Of a stretch of DNA of 64,000 bases, positions 44,014 through 53,912 are shown one piece after another (the first letter of the stretch is position 1; every line of letters begins with the position of its first letter). The stretch is from Leptospira sp. WS39.C2 (lineage in GTDB: Bacteria > Spirochaetota > Leptospiria > Leptospirales > Leptospiraceae). A program made the translations under genes and the position numbers. The notes under the pieces are model-generated. The model was given only the letters and a program-made list of their open reading frames with translations. It ran no database searches and was not told the DNA's origin. Location of the stretch: assembly GCF_040833965.1 (NCBI RefSeq), contig NZ_CP162142.1:1823001-1887000 (forward strand). The letters are read 5' to 3'.

Positions 44014-45834
44014 TTAACTGACCTTTTGGCTATGTGATTCTAATCTCAAAAGTGAAGTTTTTAATTCCAAATTTTGAGGTGTGTTTTTTACGCCTTGTTG
44101 TAATACCTTGATCGCTTTTGGTTTCGCATTTTCTTTTAAATAACATTGGGCAAGTAATATACTCGCTTTTGCAAAACTATGGTCACTAGACAGGGCCATC
44201 TTCAATGCACGTTTTGCTTCCGAAATCATACCTGCTTTATAATAGGCACGCCCCATCATAAAATGAGAAGCAGCTGTGTTATCTCCAGAGGTTCTTAAGT
44301 ATTCTTCTAAGTACCGAATTGCTTCTGTGTATTTCCCGTCTCGATAATACATTTTACCTAAAAATACTAAGATTTCTTTCAATGAAGAATCGATACTAAA
44401 CGCTTTAAGCGCTTGGGCATAAGCTTCTTCCATTTTCATTTTAGAATTTGATTGTTTTGCTAATTGGATGTAATGAGATGCTTCAGGGATAGAATCTCCA
44501 CAATATAAAAAGAGAAAACTCAAATCATCACCATTTGGAACTTCCCCTTGGTAAGCACGGAATCGTTTGATAAATGAGCTCGATAATTTTTTTAAATCAA
44601 CTTTACCTCTTCCTTCAATGACAAGTTTCTCACGTTCATCGTGTAACCATGTTTGTATTCGTTCCACACCAACTTCATCTTTTAAATGGTTCCTTTGTTC
44701 ACTGAAACCATCAGAAATCAAAAGTAAAAAGTCCCCTGGTTCGAGTTTCCCTTGTTTTTCTTCGTAATCAATTTTCCGAACTGGCAAAATTCCAAGTGGA
44801 ACACCTTTTGTATCATATTGTATGAAGGTATCATCGGATGCTTTATAATGTAACATCCGTTGGTGACCCGCATTAACATACCCAAAGGTATAATCGCTGA
44901 AAATTCTAACCATAAACGCTGTGAAATAAGTAGACTCAGGAAGTTGTTCCCTCAATTTTTCCCCAAGTTCCTCCATAATTTCAGTAAGTCCAAGACCTGC
45001 CATTACCGAACGTCGGAATTGGTGGTGGATGGCCATTGTCACTAAGGCAGCTGGAATTCCATGCCCCGACACATCAATGTTAATCGCAGTAAGGGAATGC
45101 CCTTGTCTTACAATGTCTACCAAATCGCCACTGACTTCCGCCATGGGCTCATAGTGGCTTGCAAAGTAGATTCCATTCCATGCACTTAAGTCTTGTGGTA
45201 GGATCTGGCTTTGAACATTTCGTCCCATCTTCAAATCCCATTCTAATTGGTTTAAGATGGCAGCTTCCCGTGCTCTTGCGGTTACGAGTCCTTCAATGAG
45301 CCTAACTCCATATAATGCAAGAGCAAGTTGTGATGTTAAGGCTTCCAAAATTTCTAAATCATCAATGATGTAAAAGTTTTCCCTTTCACTCTCAACTGCA
45401 AGTGTCCCAAGGATTTCTTCTTTTTGCATGATAGGGACACACATAACTGATTTTGTTTTTTCCCCCTCATCAAAGTAATGTGCTGACCGTGATAGGTCAT
45501 TAACAAGGATGGGTTCTTTGGTTTCAAAAACCGTTCCAGAATATCCTTCTCCTAACTTTAAATTCCTACGAGGAGGTTCTGTTTCTTTTACAAATTTTAC
45601 TGGGACTAAAAATTCACCATCCCATAACCGGAGTGTTGTGTTATCCGATTCAAATATTTCCTGACAAATCAGGATGACCTTGGAAAAGAGTTGGTCTTCT
45701 CTATCTAAATTGGCAAATTCTTTGGAGATATAAAGAAGGATTGCAATTTTATCTTTATCTGTTAATCCTCCCACAACTTTGTTCTGTCCGCGGAAGTTGA
45801 CGAGCATTCGTTTGGAAACTTTGAAATCAACCAT
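44014..45834 (-). CDS. GAF / SpoIIE-type phosphatase / TPR signalling protein
   Basis: A 606-residue soluble protein: an N-terminal GAF-like domain (about 40-190), a SpoIIE/PP2C phosphatase (about 210-445), and a TPR array (about 465-595; KMYYRDGKYTEAIRYLEEYL, GRAYYKAGMISEAKRALKMA, AQCYLKENAKPKAIKVLQQG). The phosphatase metal motifs AEVSGDLVDIV, NIDVSGHGIPAALVT, LLISDGFSEQ and GDDLSFLFL are intact. It probably dephosphorylates a STAS antagonist such as the one at 14861 when the GAF domain binds a ligand. An amtB gene is ten bases downstream in the same transcript, suggesting a nitrogen-related input. It starts at ATG 45834. Confidence 0.9.
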   Translation of the reverse strand: MVDFKVSKRMLVNFRGQNKVVGGLTDKDKIAILLYISKEFANLDREDQLFSKVILICQEIFESDNTTLRLWDGEFLVPVKFVKETEPPRRNLKLGEGYSGTVFETKEPILVNDLSRSAHYFDEGEKTKSVMCVPIMQKEEILGTLAVESERENFYIIDDLEILEALTSQLALALYGVRLIEGLVTARAREAAILNQLEWDLKMGRNVQSQILPQDLSAWNGIYFASHYEPMAEVSGDLVDIVRQGHSLTAINIDVSGHGIPAALVTMAIHHQFRRSVMAGLGLTEIMEELGEKLREQLPESTYFTAFMVRIFSDYTFGYVNAGHQRMLHYKASDDTFIQYDTKGVPLGILPVRKIDYEEKQGKLEPGDFLLLISDGFSEQRNHLKDEVGVERIQTWLHDEREKLVIEGRGKVDLKKLSSSFIKRFRAYQGEVPNGDDLSFLFLYCGDSIPEASHYIQLAKQSNSKMKMEEAYAQALKAFSIDSSLKEILVFLGKMYYRDGKYTEAIRYLEEYLRTSGDNTAASHFMMGRAYYKAGMISEAKRALKMALSSDHSFAKASILLAQCYLKENAKPKAIKVLQQGVKNTPQNLELKTSLLRLESHSQKVS

Positions 45835-46008
45835 ATTGGATACCTTTCACTTTAAGATGCAAGTATCGTACCGACGGTGCATCTCGCCTAAAGAAGTAAG
45901 AATATCCTATATTTCTCTACAAACTGGATGGAATTTGCACAAAACGTCCGATCGGTATTTATGGAAAACAACCAAATTGCTTATATTTTGTGCAAATGGT
46001 GTTCTTTT

Positions 46009-47013
46009 TTAGAAATGAAACTGCAATTGCACGGCGCCTCTTGTTTCTGCTCCGTCACTTTCTTTTACACTGATTCCAGCTCTCTGGAATGAAACTGCAT
46101 AAAAGTAACCTTCTCCAAACCAAGTAGGGAATAATGAACCTGCCACGCCTAAAGAAGCAGTATAAAAACCACGTAAACTTCGATCCATTCGGATTTCTCG
46201 ACCAACACCCGTTATAAGTTGTATAGATTCGATTCTACCGATCGCCAAACTAAAGTTACCTGAATACATGGTTCGTATCGGATACGGGATGTATTGGCTT
46301 TTGTGATTCAAATCAACGTTTGTACCTTCATAAAATTTTCTTGAACCTTCCAATTGAAAGTCCAACCAATCGTTCCATCGATATCCAAATCCCAATACTG
46401 CTCTCTCTGGTAATTTTTCTTTTAATTTTTCGGATCCTAAATATTCATCAAAACGATATGATCCAGGTGATTCCAAAAGAATTCCCAAACGGAAGTTTTC
46501 ATATTGTATTGCAGTAGAAAATGAAACGTTCCAAGAATAAGAACTATACCCTCCAAGCCTTCCCGAAACACCAGGACCTAAATGTAAGGCAAAAGTTATA
46601 TATGGATTTAATTTCCAATTAACAAAAGCTTGAAAGGTATAATTTGAAAATCGTTCATCTGAAGGAAATGATCGTAAGTAAACTGGTTTTCCACGAATTC
46701 CAAAACCAATCGATTCTGAAAATGAAATATAACCTGCCCCAGAGATATACACAGGAGAAATATCAGGATTCGCATAACTTGAATTTGCTGAAACATCAAT
46801 GATGTGTTTTGATTGATTAGATAAAAATGCCGTATTCCCATATAAACTACCCATTGGATTTGTGGTCACAACACCTTGGGAAGAAAGGCCAAGCAAATAA
46901 GCGGAAGGGAATGCGACATCATAGCCAGAAATTTGTGCTACCAAAGGGAAAATTGGAAAAAAACAAATGCTAGAAAGTAAAAATGCCAAATACCATTTTG
47001 ATTTGAAAATCAT
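46009..47013 (-). CDS. Probable outer membrane beta-barrel protein
   Basis: The 334-residue product has a signal peptide (about 1-27, ending LVAQ) and then alternating aromatic/polar strands throughout (YISFSESIGFGIRGKPVYL, ENFRLGILLESPGSYRFDEYL, AVLGFGYRWNDWLDFQLEGS). The final residues VQLQFHF end in phenylalanine, the usual signal for outer membrane assembly. The overall pattern, with FPSAYLLGLSSQGVVTTNPMGS at the start of the mature part, recalls OmpP1/FadL- or PorV-like barrels but the family is not certain. It is upstream of the GAF/SpoIIE phosphatase gene on the same strand after a 174-base gap, so it is probably separately controlled. Confidence 0.78.
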   Translation of the reverse strand: MIFKSKWYLAFLLSSICFFPIFPLVAQISGYDVAFPSAYLLGLSSQGVVTTNPMGSLYGNTAFLSNQSKHIIDVSANSSYANPDISPVYISGAGYISFSESIGFGIRGKPVYLRSFPSDERFSNYTFQAFVNWKLNPYITFALHLGPGVSGRLGGYSSYSWNVSFSTAIQYENFRLGILLESPGSYRFDEYLGSEKLKEKLPERAVLGFGYRWNDWLDFQLEGSRKFYEGTNVDLNHKSQYIPYPIRTMYSGNFSLAIGRIESIQLITGVGREIRMDRSLRGFYTASLGVAGSLFPTWFGEGYFYAVSFQRAGISVKESDGAETRGAVQLQFHF

Positions 47014-47060
47014 TTACTGCCATTACCCCATAGATTTACTGGAAAGAAAAGGGATTTCTC

Positions 47061-47489
47061 ATGACAAAACCGATGTACAAACAATTTCGCTCTCCACAAG
47101 GGTGGTATTCTTTTTTATTTCCTGTCACTTGGGAACATATGGTGGTTGAAGAAATCCCTGCTTTTTTCCATCCAGACGGGGGTGGTGCTTTACAAGTATA
47201 TGCTTTTGAATCCAAAGCGGAATATTTTGATGTCGACAAAGAATTAGAAAATTACTTAAAAATTCATGAAATTGACTATGATCCCGAAAAAGTAGCTGTT
47301 TTTGAAAACAATGAAGGATCAGCAATTCGAGCTTGTGAATTTCTCCGAGAAGATCGTGTGTGGATGGTGTACATGGTAGCCAATAAAGAAAGAATGATCC
47401 TTCTCACTTATAATTCGGATGAAGAAGTTGGTGAAGAGTTATTCCAACAACTAACTAATATCATCAGTTCTGTCAGGTTTCTGAATTAA
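47061..47489 (+). CDS. Small hypothetical protein (DUF3805-like)
   Basis: A 142-residue soluble protein starting MTKPMYKQFRSPQGWYSFLFPVTWEHMVVEE and continuing with a mixed alpha/beta fold (GGALQVYAFESKA, REDRVWMVYMVANKERMILLTYNS). The GWYSF.FP..W opening and overall layout resemble the DUF3805 and related PsbP/Mog1-type small domains. No signal peptide. A purine-rich ribosome-binding stretch (AAAAGGGA) lies ahead of the ATG. It is divergent from the outer membrane protein gene and followed by the AsmA-like gene after 81 bases. Confidence 0.75.
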   Translation: MTKPMYKQFRSPQGWYSFLFPVTWEHMVVEEIPAFFHPDGGGALQVYAFESKAEYFDVDKELENYLKIHEIDYDPEKVAVFENNEGSAIRACEFLREDRVWMVYMVANKERMILLTYNSDEEVGEELFQQLTNIISSVRFLN

Positions 47490-47570
47490 TTTCTTTCCTT
47501 TTTTTCCTTTACAGAATCCAAATTCTCTATAGTCTCTAGTCCACCGTTTCAGATGGAATCAGGAGTCTCT

Positions 47571-49019
47571 ATGAAAAAAATAGGTTATGGAATTGGAGGA
47601 TTTTTTGCTGCAATTCTTCTAATCATTATCATCGCGTTTGTATTTGCAGGAAGTCTCATCACTCCGAGTTTTCTAGTCAAACAAATTGAATCTTCCCTAA
47701 ATGTTCGGGCACATATCGAAAAAGTAAATATCAATCTCGTCAGTGTTTTATCGGGTATCGAAATCGAAGGGATCGTCCTTGCCCCAAGAGATGAAGTTGC
47801 AAACAAAGGGATACCATTAGAAGAAAGAAAATCGAAACCCAAAGGTGCCATCCAACTAGGAAAGGTAGATGTCAAAATTTCCTTTTTAGCACTTCTCACA
47901 AAAACAGTGAAGGTCAATAAACTTGTATTAAAACAACCTGAAATTTCACTCACCATGTATGAAGATGGTGGTAATAATTTAACCTCCCTTTTTAAAACTC
48001 CAAAAATTGTAGATGGTGAAAAGAATCCTGCTCTTTCCAAAGAAGCCCTAGCAGAAAAAAAAGCAGAAGCTCTTGAAGAGGCAAAGGAAAAAGCAAGTGA
48101 GCCACCTACAGGTCCATTTTCTATCAAAGACATTCCCATTGCCATCAAAATGGGTCTTGTTGGAATCCAAGAAGGAAACATCCAAGTCAATATGCGGAAA
48201 ACTGGCCAACAAATCCTAGTTCAAAAATTGGATTTGGAACTTACAGATATTGACATTGATGGTAGCGATTTGGATTCGCATAACAGTCTAGAGGTGAATT
48301 TTGATGCGGATGTAACCATCATTGGTAAAAGTAAAAAAGAAGCCGCAAAGTTTTTACTCGAAACTGGTGGAAAAATAACACCATTTATTGTAAAAACAGG
48401 TTTAGTGAATCCAAAAGTGATTTATGAAGTTACCATGAAGGAAGATTCTTTTATATCTGGATTTGCTGCTTTTGATGCGATAGCTGGTGAATTGCCTGCT
48501 ATGAACCAAGCAGGCCTTAAACTAGACAAACTTAAAGAAAAGGCAGAACTTAAAAAAGATGTTAGCTTTAAGGTGGAATATAGCAACGGTAAGGTGACTT
48601 TCCTTGATGAACCAACGTTTCCTACAAAAAATTATGACCTTCAAATCACAAAAGGTTCCTACATCGTCACAACAACCAATTACCATGAAATGAGAATGGG
48701 TATGTTGTATGATGAAGATGAGTCCAAAAAGTCACTGGCATCGGTAGATGAAAAAATCAAACAAGCAACCAAAGGCCAAGGGGACCCTAAGGCACTCCGC
48801 AACAAAATTGTTGGGAATTTGGTGAAGGATGATCGATTGTTTATTCCGTTTCGCACTTATGGTGATATCAGAAATCCCAATGTGGAACTGGGTGTGGGCC
48901 TTGGTACATTAACAGACCTAATTGGTGGCGCTGTAAAAGAAGTGATCAAAGGAAAAGCAGGAGATGCTTTGAAGAAAATTCCAGGTGCAGGAGACGCTTT
49001 GAAAGGTTTGGGTTTTTAA
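47571..49019 (+). CDS. AsmA-like membrane-anchored periplasmic protein
   Basis: The 482-residue form starts at ATG 47571, with AGGAG six bases upstream; an earlier in-frame start would add only six residues. It has one N-terminal anchor helix (GIGGFFAAILLIIIIAFVFAGSL) followed by a periplasmic region with the AsmA-type opening (PSFLVKQIESSLNVRAHIEKVNINLVSVLSGIEIEGI). Repeated strands (KLVLKQPEISLTMYEDG) follow, plus an Ala/Glu/Lys-rich helical segment around 160-185 and a Lys/Gly-rich tail. AsmA-family proteins form lipid-transfer bridges or affect outer membrane assembly. It is short compared with TamB or YhdP. Followed by a strong double hairpin. Confidence 0.75.
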   Translation: MKKIGYGIGGFFAAILLIIIIAFVFAGSLITPSFLVKQIESSLNVRAHIEKVNINLVSVLSGIEIEGIVLAPRDEVANKGIPLEERKSKPKGAIQLGKVDVKISFLALLTKTVKVNKLVLKQPEISLTMYEDGGNNLTSLFKTPKIVDGEKNPALSKEALAEKKAEALEEAKEKASEPPTGPFSIKDIPIAIKMGLVGIQEGNIQVNMRKTGQQILVQKLDLELTDIDIDGSDLDSHNSLEVNFDADVTIIGKSKKEAAKFLLETGGKITPFIVKTGLVNPKVIYEVTMKEDSFISGFAAFDAIAGELPAMNQAGLKLDKLKEKAELKKDVSFKVEYSNGKVTFLDEPTFPTKNYDLQITKGSYIVTTTNYHEMRMGMLYDEDESKKSLASVDEKIKQATKGQGDPKALRNKIVGNLVKDDRLFIPFRTYGDIRNPNVELGVGLGTLTDLIGGAVKEVIKGKAGDALKKIPGAGDALKGLGF

Positions 49020-49023
49020 TCCA

Positions 49024-49088
49024 AACCAACTACATTCCAATTGTAGTTGGTTGCATAAAAAAAGGGACTAAATGTTTAGTCCCTTTTT
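49024..49088. terminator. Tandem hairpins forming a bidirectional terminator
   Basis: First hairpin: AACCAACTACA (49024-49034) with TGTAGTTGGTT (49042-49052). Second: AAAAAGGGACTAAA (49059-49072) with TTTAGTCCCTTTTT (49075-49088). The second is flanked by A and T runs on both sides, so it works on both strands, ending the AsmA-like gene and the convergent typA transcript. Confidence 0.85.
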
Positions 49089-49127
49089 AATTCATTGTGA
49101 AGATTCAGTGAATCGATAGAAATTTAT

Positions 49128-50936
49128 TTATCTTCCACCACTGGATCTTTTTCTCATGCTCGCATCCAAAACCTTTTTACGAAGGCGTAAACTTGCGGGA
49201 GTTACTTCCAGAAGTTCATCATCATCTAAAAATTCAATGGATTGTTCCAGTGTGAGTTTTTTCGGTGGAACAAGGCGAATCGCTTCATCCGATCCAGAAG
49301 CTCGAACGTTAGTGAGTTTTTTCTCACGAACTGGGTTCACTTCTAAATCAGAGTCCCTGCTATTCATCCCGAGGATCATACCAGGATATACCGCTACTTG
49401 TGGTTCAATGAAAAGATCCCCACGTTCTTGCACTTTCCAGAGTGCATAGGCAGTGGATTCTCCGGAGTCCATAGAAATGAGGGCTCCATTTTTACGGCCT
49501 GGGATTTCACCCTTGTATTTATCAAAACGTAAGAAGCGGCTAGACATTACCCCTTCTCCACGAGTTTCTGAAATAAAATGGCCTCTAAAACCAATGAGTC
49601 CTCTTGTGGGAATGGTGTATTCCACCCGAGTGATCCCAGAAGTATGAGCATCCATTCCTGTTAACTCACCCTTACGGCGGTTTAGTTCTTGGATCACAGC
49701 TCCCGTGTATTGGTCTGGAAGGTCCATTACGAGTGTTTCGTAAGGTTCAATCTTTTCCCCAGCTTCGTTGTGTTTGATGATCACTTCTGGCCTAGAAACT
49801 TGGAGTTCGTAACCTTCTCGTCTCATATTTTCAATGAGGATGGATAAGTGGAGTTCCCCACGACCTAAAATTTTGAAACGATCTTTGTCTTCAGTTTCTT
49901 CCAAACGAAGTGCCACGTTGGTTTCGAGTTCGCGGTCAAGGCGCTCTCTTAAGTTACGTGTCGTAACGAACTTACCTTCTTTTCCAGCGAACGGTGAATT
50001 GTTCACCATAAAGAACATCGATACAGTTGGTTCTTCTACTTGGATCGCAGGGAGTGGGAGTGGATTTCCTAAATCACAAACAGTATCCCCGATGAACACA
50101 TCGGGAATCCCTGCCATCGCAACGATGTCTCCGGATCCAGCTTCGTCTATTTCGTAACGAGTGAGTCCTTCGTAACCATAAAGTTTTGTGATTTTATAAT
50201 TGGCTGTAGTTCCGTTTGTTTTGGCGAGTGTAACATCAGCGCCTTTTTTCATCGTTCCTTGGTAAATTTTACCAATGGCAATACGACCCACATATTCATT
50301 ATAATCAAGTGCAGTCACTTGGAATTGGAGTGCTTTGTCACTTTCGTTTTTAACAGCAGGCACATGTGCCAAAACCTTATCAAGTAGTGGTTCAATGTTA
50401 GAACCAGGAACTTCGGAAAGATGGTTTACTGCCCAACCTTGTTTTGCAGAAGCATAAATGATAGGAAAGTCTAACTGCTCTTCGGTGGCACCAAGGTCAC
50501 TAAACAAATCAAATACTTTGTCTACTGAAAATCCTGGTCTTGCTCCTTCCCGGTCCACTTTGTTCACAACCACGATGGGTTTGTGTCCGAGTTGGAGTGA
50601 TTTTCCAAGCACAAAACGAGTTTGTGGCATTGGTCCGTCGAATGCATCCACTAGTAAAAGTGTACAGTCTGTCATGGACAGAACTCGTTCCACTTCACCT
50701 CCGAAGTCAGCGTGACCTGGAGTGTCTACGATATTAATGCGAGTTCCTTTGTACTTTACCGAAGTGTTCTTGGCAAGGATCGTAATCCCTTTTTCCTGTT
50801 CCAAAGTGTTGGAATCCATGATTCTTTCTCGGTCTTCTTTTGCGGTTACGGCGCCCGTATGGCGAAGGATACAATCTGTTAGTGTCGTCTTACCGTGGTC
50901 GACGTGTGCGATGATGGCGATGTTGCGAATTTCCAT
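49128..50936 (-). CDS. typA: Ribosome-associated GTPase TypA/BipA
   Basis: A 602-residue translational GTPase related to EF-G that acts on the ribosome in stress and 50S assembly. Start at ATG 50936 ([19 protein letters not shown]); a start 21 bases earlier is possible. Motifs: P-loop AHVDHGKTT, switch [28 protein letters not shown], and the BipA C-terminal region with [18 protein letters not shown] and the lysine/arginine tail. Length is standard. It is divergent from rplU across 118 bases and terminates at the double hairpin shared with the AsmA-like gene. Confidence 0.97.
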   Translation of the reverse strand: MEIRNIAIIAHVDHGKTTLTDCILRHTGAVTAKEDRERIMDSNTLEQEKGITILAKNTSVKYKGTRINIVDTPGHADFGGEVERVLSMTDCTLLLVDAFDGPMPQTRFVLGKSLQLGHKPIVVVNKVDREGARPGFSVDKVFDLFSDLGATEEQLDFPIIYASAKQGWAVNHLSEVPGSNIEPLLDKVLAHVPAVKNESDKALQFQVTALDYNEYVGRIAIGKIYQGTMKKGADVTLAKTNGTTANYKITKLYGYEGLTRYEIDEAGSGDIVAMAGIPDVFIGDTVCDLGNPLPLPAIQVEEPTVSMFFMVNNSPFAGKEGKFVTTRNLRERLDRELETNVALRLEETEDKDRFKILGRGELHLSILIENMRREGYELQVSRPEVIIKHNEAGEKIEPYETLVMDLPDQYTGAVIQELNRRKGELTGMDAHTSGITRVEYTIPTRGLIGFRGHFISETRGEGVMSSRFLRFDKYKGEIPGRKNGALISMDSGESTAYALWKVQERGDLFIEPQVAVYPGMILGMNSRDSDLEVNPVREKKLTNVRASGSDEAIRLVPPKKLTLEQSIEFLDDDELLEVTPASLRLRKKVLDASMRKRSSGGR

Positions 50937-51054
50937 TGTTTTTACCAGAAATTCCAATCCGCTTAGGCTGTAAATGGGGATTTCAGTTTGACAAGAGGTG
51001 CCTGTCAGAAATCCTGGTAAGAACTACATTCGAGAAAGAGATTAGGATAGTTAT

Positions 51055-51363
51055 ATGTTCGCCATCATTGAACTTGGAGCCAAACAATTTAAAGTGTCTC
51101 CTGACCAGGTATTCGTCGCAGAAAAAACAGGAAACACGGTTGGAAGCACAGTAGAAACGAAAGTCCTACTCCTTTCCGATAATAACAAAGTGAACATTGG
51201 GTCACCAGCATTGTCTGGGGCAAAAGTCACGTTAAAGGTATTGGAAGACTGTAAGGGTGAAAAAATCCACGGTTTCAAATACAAAAAAAGAAAGAACTAC
51301 AAGAAGTCTTGGGGTCACAGACAACAACTCCAAAAACTACAAGTAGTTTCGATCAGCGGTTAA
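51055..51363 (+). CDS. rplU: Large ribosomal subunit protein bL21
   Basis: The 102 residues match L21 throughout: MFAIIELGAKQFKVSPDQVF, then VLLLSDNNKVNIGSPAL and the basic C-terminal motif GFKYKKRKNYKKSWGHRQQ. L21 is an early-assembly 50S protein. A ribosome-binding AGGA lies about eight bases upstream of the ATG. Its TAA is followed immediately by the TTG start of prp, then rpmA, the standard rplU-prp-rpmA order. Confidence 0.98.
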   Translation: MFAIIELGAKQFKVSPDQVFVAEKTGNTVGSTVETKVLLLSDNNKVNIGSPALSGAKVTLKVLEDCKGEKIHGFKYKKRKNYKKSWGHRQQLQKLQVVSISG

Positions 51364-51693
51364 TTGATTTATAGTACAATTTTTAAAGATTTAGGAGGGA
51401 AAATCGCAGGAATCCAACTGGAAGGACATTCTCCAACGAACTTAGGTTCGAAAGGCGAAAATCTTTTGTGTGCCGGAGTCTCCACTCTCGTGCAGAGTGC
51501 GCACTCATACTTGGCATCACAAGGCAGTTTGGAATTAGAAGAAAAACGAGACGGGTATCTTCGGTTTTTTGTCAAACAAAACCAAAAAGATGGCTACCAA
51601 AGCCTACTTGCTATGGTTGAGTTTGGTTTGAAAAGTTTAGAACATTCCCACTCAAATGCGATTTCCATCCACAACGAACTAATAAAGGGGTAA
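51364..51693 (+). CDS. prp: Ribosomal-processing cysteine protease Prp
   Basis: A 109-residue protein starting at TTG directly after the rplU stop. The catalytic pattern is clear: LEGHSPTNLGSKGENLLCAGVSTLVQS, with His22 and Cys36. In Firmicutes, Prp cuts an N-terminal leader from ribosomal protein L27. Here the downstream L27 has no leader (an in-frame stop lies directly ahead of its ATG), so the enzyme has either another substrate or a non-proteolytic role. Length and fold (LKSLEHSHSNAISIHNELIKG at the end) are normal for the family. Confidence 0.9.
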   Translation: MIYSTIFKDLGGKIAGIQLEGHSPTNLGSKGENLLCAGVSTLVQSAHSYLASQGSLELEEKRDGYLRFFVKQNQKDGYQSLLAMVEFGLKSLEHSHSNAISIHNELIKG

Positions 51694-51696
51694 ACA

Positions 51697-51954
51697 ATGG
51701 CTACAAAAAAAGGTGGTGGATCCACAAAGAACGGTCGTGATTCGGTATCGAAAAGACTTGGTGTAAAAGTATATGGTGGCCAACTAGCAATTGCTGGGAA
51801 CATCATTGTTCGCCAAAGAGGAACTGAATACAAACCTGGTAAAAACGTAGGGATTGGTCGTGACCATACTCTATTTGCACTTGTTGACGGGATTGTGACT
51901 TTCGAACATGTAACAAAAGAAAGACAACAAATCTCCGTTTACCCGAAAGCTTAA
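51697..51954 (+). CDS. rpmA: Large ribosomal subunit protein bL27
   Basis: An 85-residue L27, whose N-terminus reaches the peptidyl transferase centre. It starts [20 protein letters not shown], the mature-form start, and continues [23 protein letters not shown] and [20 protein letters not shown]. The triplet ahead of the ATG is preceded by an in-frame TAA (the prp stop), so no longer leader can exist. GGGG just upstream serves as ribosome-binding site. It ends the rplU-prp-rpmA unit, followed by a strong terminator. Confidence 0.98.
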   Translation: MATKKGGGSTKNGRDSVSKRLGVKVYGGQLAIAGNIIVRQRGTEYKPGKNVGIGRDHTLFALVDGIVTFEHVTKERQQISVYPKA

Positions 51955-51977
51955 TCCCTCTCAAAATACGAGAGGAC

Positions 51978-52016
51978 AAAACCCGTTTTAGGACATCCTT
52001 AAACGGGTTTTTTTTT
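51978..52016 (+). terminator. Rho-independent terminator after rpmA
   Basis: AAAACCCGTTT (51978-51988) pairs with AAACGGGTTTT (52001-52011) around a 12-base loop, followed by a run of T to 52016. A smaller hairpin, CCTCTC (51957-51962) with GAGAGG (51970-51975), lies just before it. It separates the ribosomal unit from obg, although the obg ribosome-binding site (AAAGGAAA) lies immediately after. Confidence 0.9.
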
Positions 52017-52030
52017 GACCAAAGGAAATT

Positions 52031-53056
52031 ATGAGCGGATTTATCGACGAAGTACCCATTCAAATTCGAGCCGGACACGGAGGGGCAGGTTCTGTCCACT
52101 TCCACAAAGAGAAATTTGTCGAGTTTGGTGGCCCGGATGGAGGCGATGGTGGCAAAGGGGGTGATGTGATCTTTGTTGCCGAAGGTCGGATGATGACCTT
52201 AGAGAATTACCTCCCCGATCGGACGTATTCTGCGCAAGATGGAGAGCCTGGCCTTGGACAAAACCGGAATGGAAAAAACGGAGAAGATTTGCTTCTCAAA
52301 GTTCCCGTTGGTACACAAATCATTGATGCCGTCACAATGGAGCTCCTCTATGACTTTAGCAATGATGGGGAAAGTTTTACCATTGCCAAAGGCGGACGAG
52401 GCGGAAAAGGAAATACCTTTTTTAAAACATCGGTCCAACAAGCACCACGTTATAGCCAACCGGGTGAAGAAGGTGGTAGTTTCTCTTTACGATTAGAATT
52501 AAAACTTCTCGCAGACATCGGAATCGTTGGGCTTCCTAATGCTGGTAAATCGACACTCCTTGCCAAAATAACCCATGCCCACCCTAAAATTGCTGGTTAT
52601 GCATTTACAACTCTTTCACCAAACCTCGGCGTAGTTCACAGACACGAAGATTTATTTCGTTACACGGTTGCTGACATTCCTGGGATCATTGAAGGGGCAT
52701 CCAAAGGTGTCGGTCTTGGGATTAGTTTTCTAAAACACATTGAAAGAGTCCAAGGTATATTGTTTTTATTTGATGGAGGAAATTTGCAACTCGAAGAAGA
52801 GTTGGAAATGTTACGAAGTGAGTTAGGAAATTATAACGATACTTTGCTTGAAAAAAAATACCTACTCGTCATCAATAAAATGGACATTTGGGATAATGAT
52901 CCAGGTTTCACTGAGGAGATTCTGAAGAATTACTCCCATTTAGGTGAAATCATTTGTATCTCTGCAGACAAAGAATCCAATTTGGATTACTTACTCGAAA
53001 GGATTGATAAAGTATTTTTTCCCGAAAAATCAAAGTTAGTTTATGAAAACACGTAA
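52031..53056 (+). CDS. obg: Obg/CgtA ribosome-assembly GTPase
   Basis: A 341-residue GTPase involved in 50S maturation. The N-terminal glycine-rich Obg fold (about 1-158) contains [21 protein letters not shown] and [14 protein letters not shown]. The G domain follows with [27 protein letters not shown] and NKMD. The variable C-terminal OCT domain present in Bacillus Obg is absent, as in many shorter homologues. Its last 14 bases overlap the start of proB. Confidence 0.97.
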   Translation: MSGFIDEVPIQIRAGHGGAGSVHFHKEKFVEFGGPDGGDGGKGGDVIFVAEGRMMTLENYLPDRTYSAQDGEPGLGQNRNGKNGEDLLLKVPVGTQIIDAVTMELLYDFSNDGESFTIAKGGRGGKGNTFFKTSVQQAPRYSQPGEEGGSFSLRLELKLLADIGIVGLPNAGKSTLLAKITHAHPKIAGYAFTTLSPNLGVVHRHEDLFRYTVADIPGIIEGASKGVGLGISFLKHIERVQGILFLFDGGNLQLEEELEMLRSELGNYNDTLLEKKYLLVINKMDIWDNDPGFTEEILKNYSHLGEIICISADKESNLDYLLERIDKVFFPEKSKLVYENT

Positions 53057-53909
53057 GGATTTTTTAGATTCACTCGACAAAGCAAAACTAATCGTCATTA
53101 AAATTGGCAGTGCACGTGTCTCTGGCGAAGAAACAAAAATAAACGATTTTTTATATGATTTGGTCGGCGACATTCGTTCCCTCAGAGACCAGGGAAAGGA
53201 AGTGATTCTAGTTTCTTCAGGTGCAATTGCCCAAGGAAAAAAACTCTTAGTTGAAAAAAATGGATCAGCACTTTTACCCAATGGAAAAACTAACCTCGCC
53301 GAAAAACAAGCGTTTGCTGCTATGGGACAAAACAAACTCCTGAATTTGTATGAAAGTTTTTTTAGCCGAGTGAACATTCCCATTGCGCAAATTTTGTTTG
53401 GTCGTAAAGACTTAAATGAAGAAAATAGTTTTACCAATTTAAAACAAACCTTTCGCCAACTTTTAAATTGGGGAATTTTACCCATCGTCAATGAAAATGA
53501 TTCCGTTTCAACAGAAGAGATTAACTTGGGAGATAATGATATTTTATCCGCTATTGTTGCCTCGATTGTAGGAGCTGACCTACTCCTCATCCTTACAGGT
53601 GTAGATGGATTCCTGAAAGGGAATGAAAAAATTGATTTGTTTACAGAAATTACAAAAGAAACAGAAACTTTGGCTACAGGACCTTCTGGCCCAGGGACAG
53701 GTGGTATGTTCACAAAAATCAATGCCGCAAAACTTCTATTACCATACGGAATCAAAACCGGGATTGTGAATGGAGAAAAAAAACATGCCATTGGACAATT
53801 TTTTTCCAGAGAAACCTTTGGAACTCTCATTGCCAATGGAGAATTCCAACACAGAATTCCGACTGCATCTGAAATCCAAACTCATTTCTTTACGTTTCCT
53901 ACGGAGTAA
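53043..53909 (+). CDS. proB: Glutamate 5-kinase ProB without PUA domain
   Basis: ProB phosphorylates glutamate in the first step of proline synthesis. The 288-residue protein is an amino-acid kinase domain only: [65 protein letters not shown] and [15 protein letters not shown]. The roughly 100-residue C-terminal PUA domain of the E. coli enzyme is missing. The gene begins inside the end of obg (14-base overlap in another frame) and is followed by proA after three bases. Confidence 0.95.
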   Translation: MKTRKDFLDSLDKAKLIVIKIGSARVSGEETKINDFLYDLVGDIRSLRDQGKEVILVSSGAIAQGKKLLVEKNGSALLPNGKTNLAEKQAFAAMGQNKLLNLYESFFSRVNIPIAQILFGRKDLNEENSFTNLKQTFRQLLNWGILPIVNENDSVSTEEINLGDNDILSAIVASIVGADLLLILTGVDGFLKGNEKIDLFTEITKETETLATGPSGPGTGGMFTKINAAKLLLPYGIKTGIVNGEKKHAIGQFFSRETFGTLIANGEFQHRIPTASEIQTHFFTFPTE

Positions 53910-53912
53910 ATA

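Noticed and set aside
45856..45883. GATGCA / TGCATC inverted hexamers upstream of the GAF-SpoIIE gene
   Set aside because: Six-base arms with a 16-base spacer are expected by chance in a 174-base gap.
47585..48190. 201-residue minus-strand frame opposite the AsmA-like gene
   Set aside because: The plus-strand gene has a strong ribosome-binding site and membrane anchor; the antisense frame has neither.
50988..50993. TTGACA as -35 box for rplU
   Set aside because: No reasonable -10 hexamer lies 16-18 bases downstream, so no promoter is called.
53036..53836. 266-residue open frame antisense to proB
   Set aside because: It is an artefact of codon bias opposite a clear ProB; the translation is Ser/Phe/Pro-rich with no domain and no ribosome-binding site.
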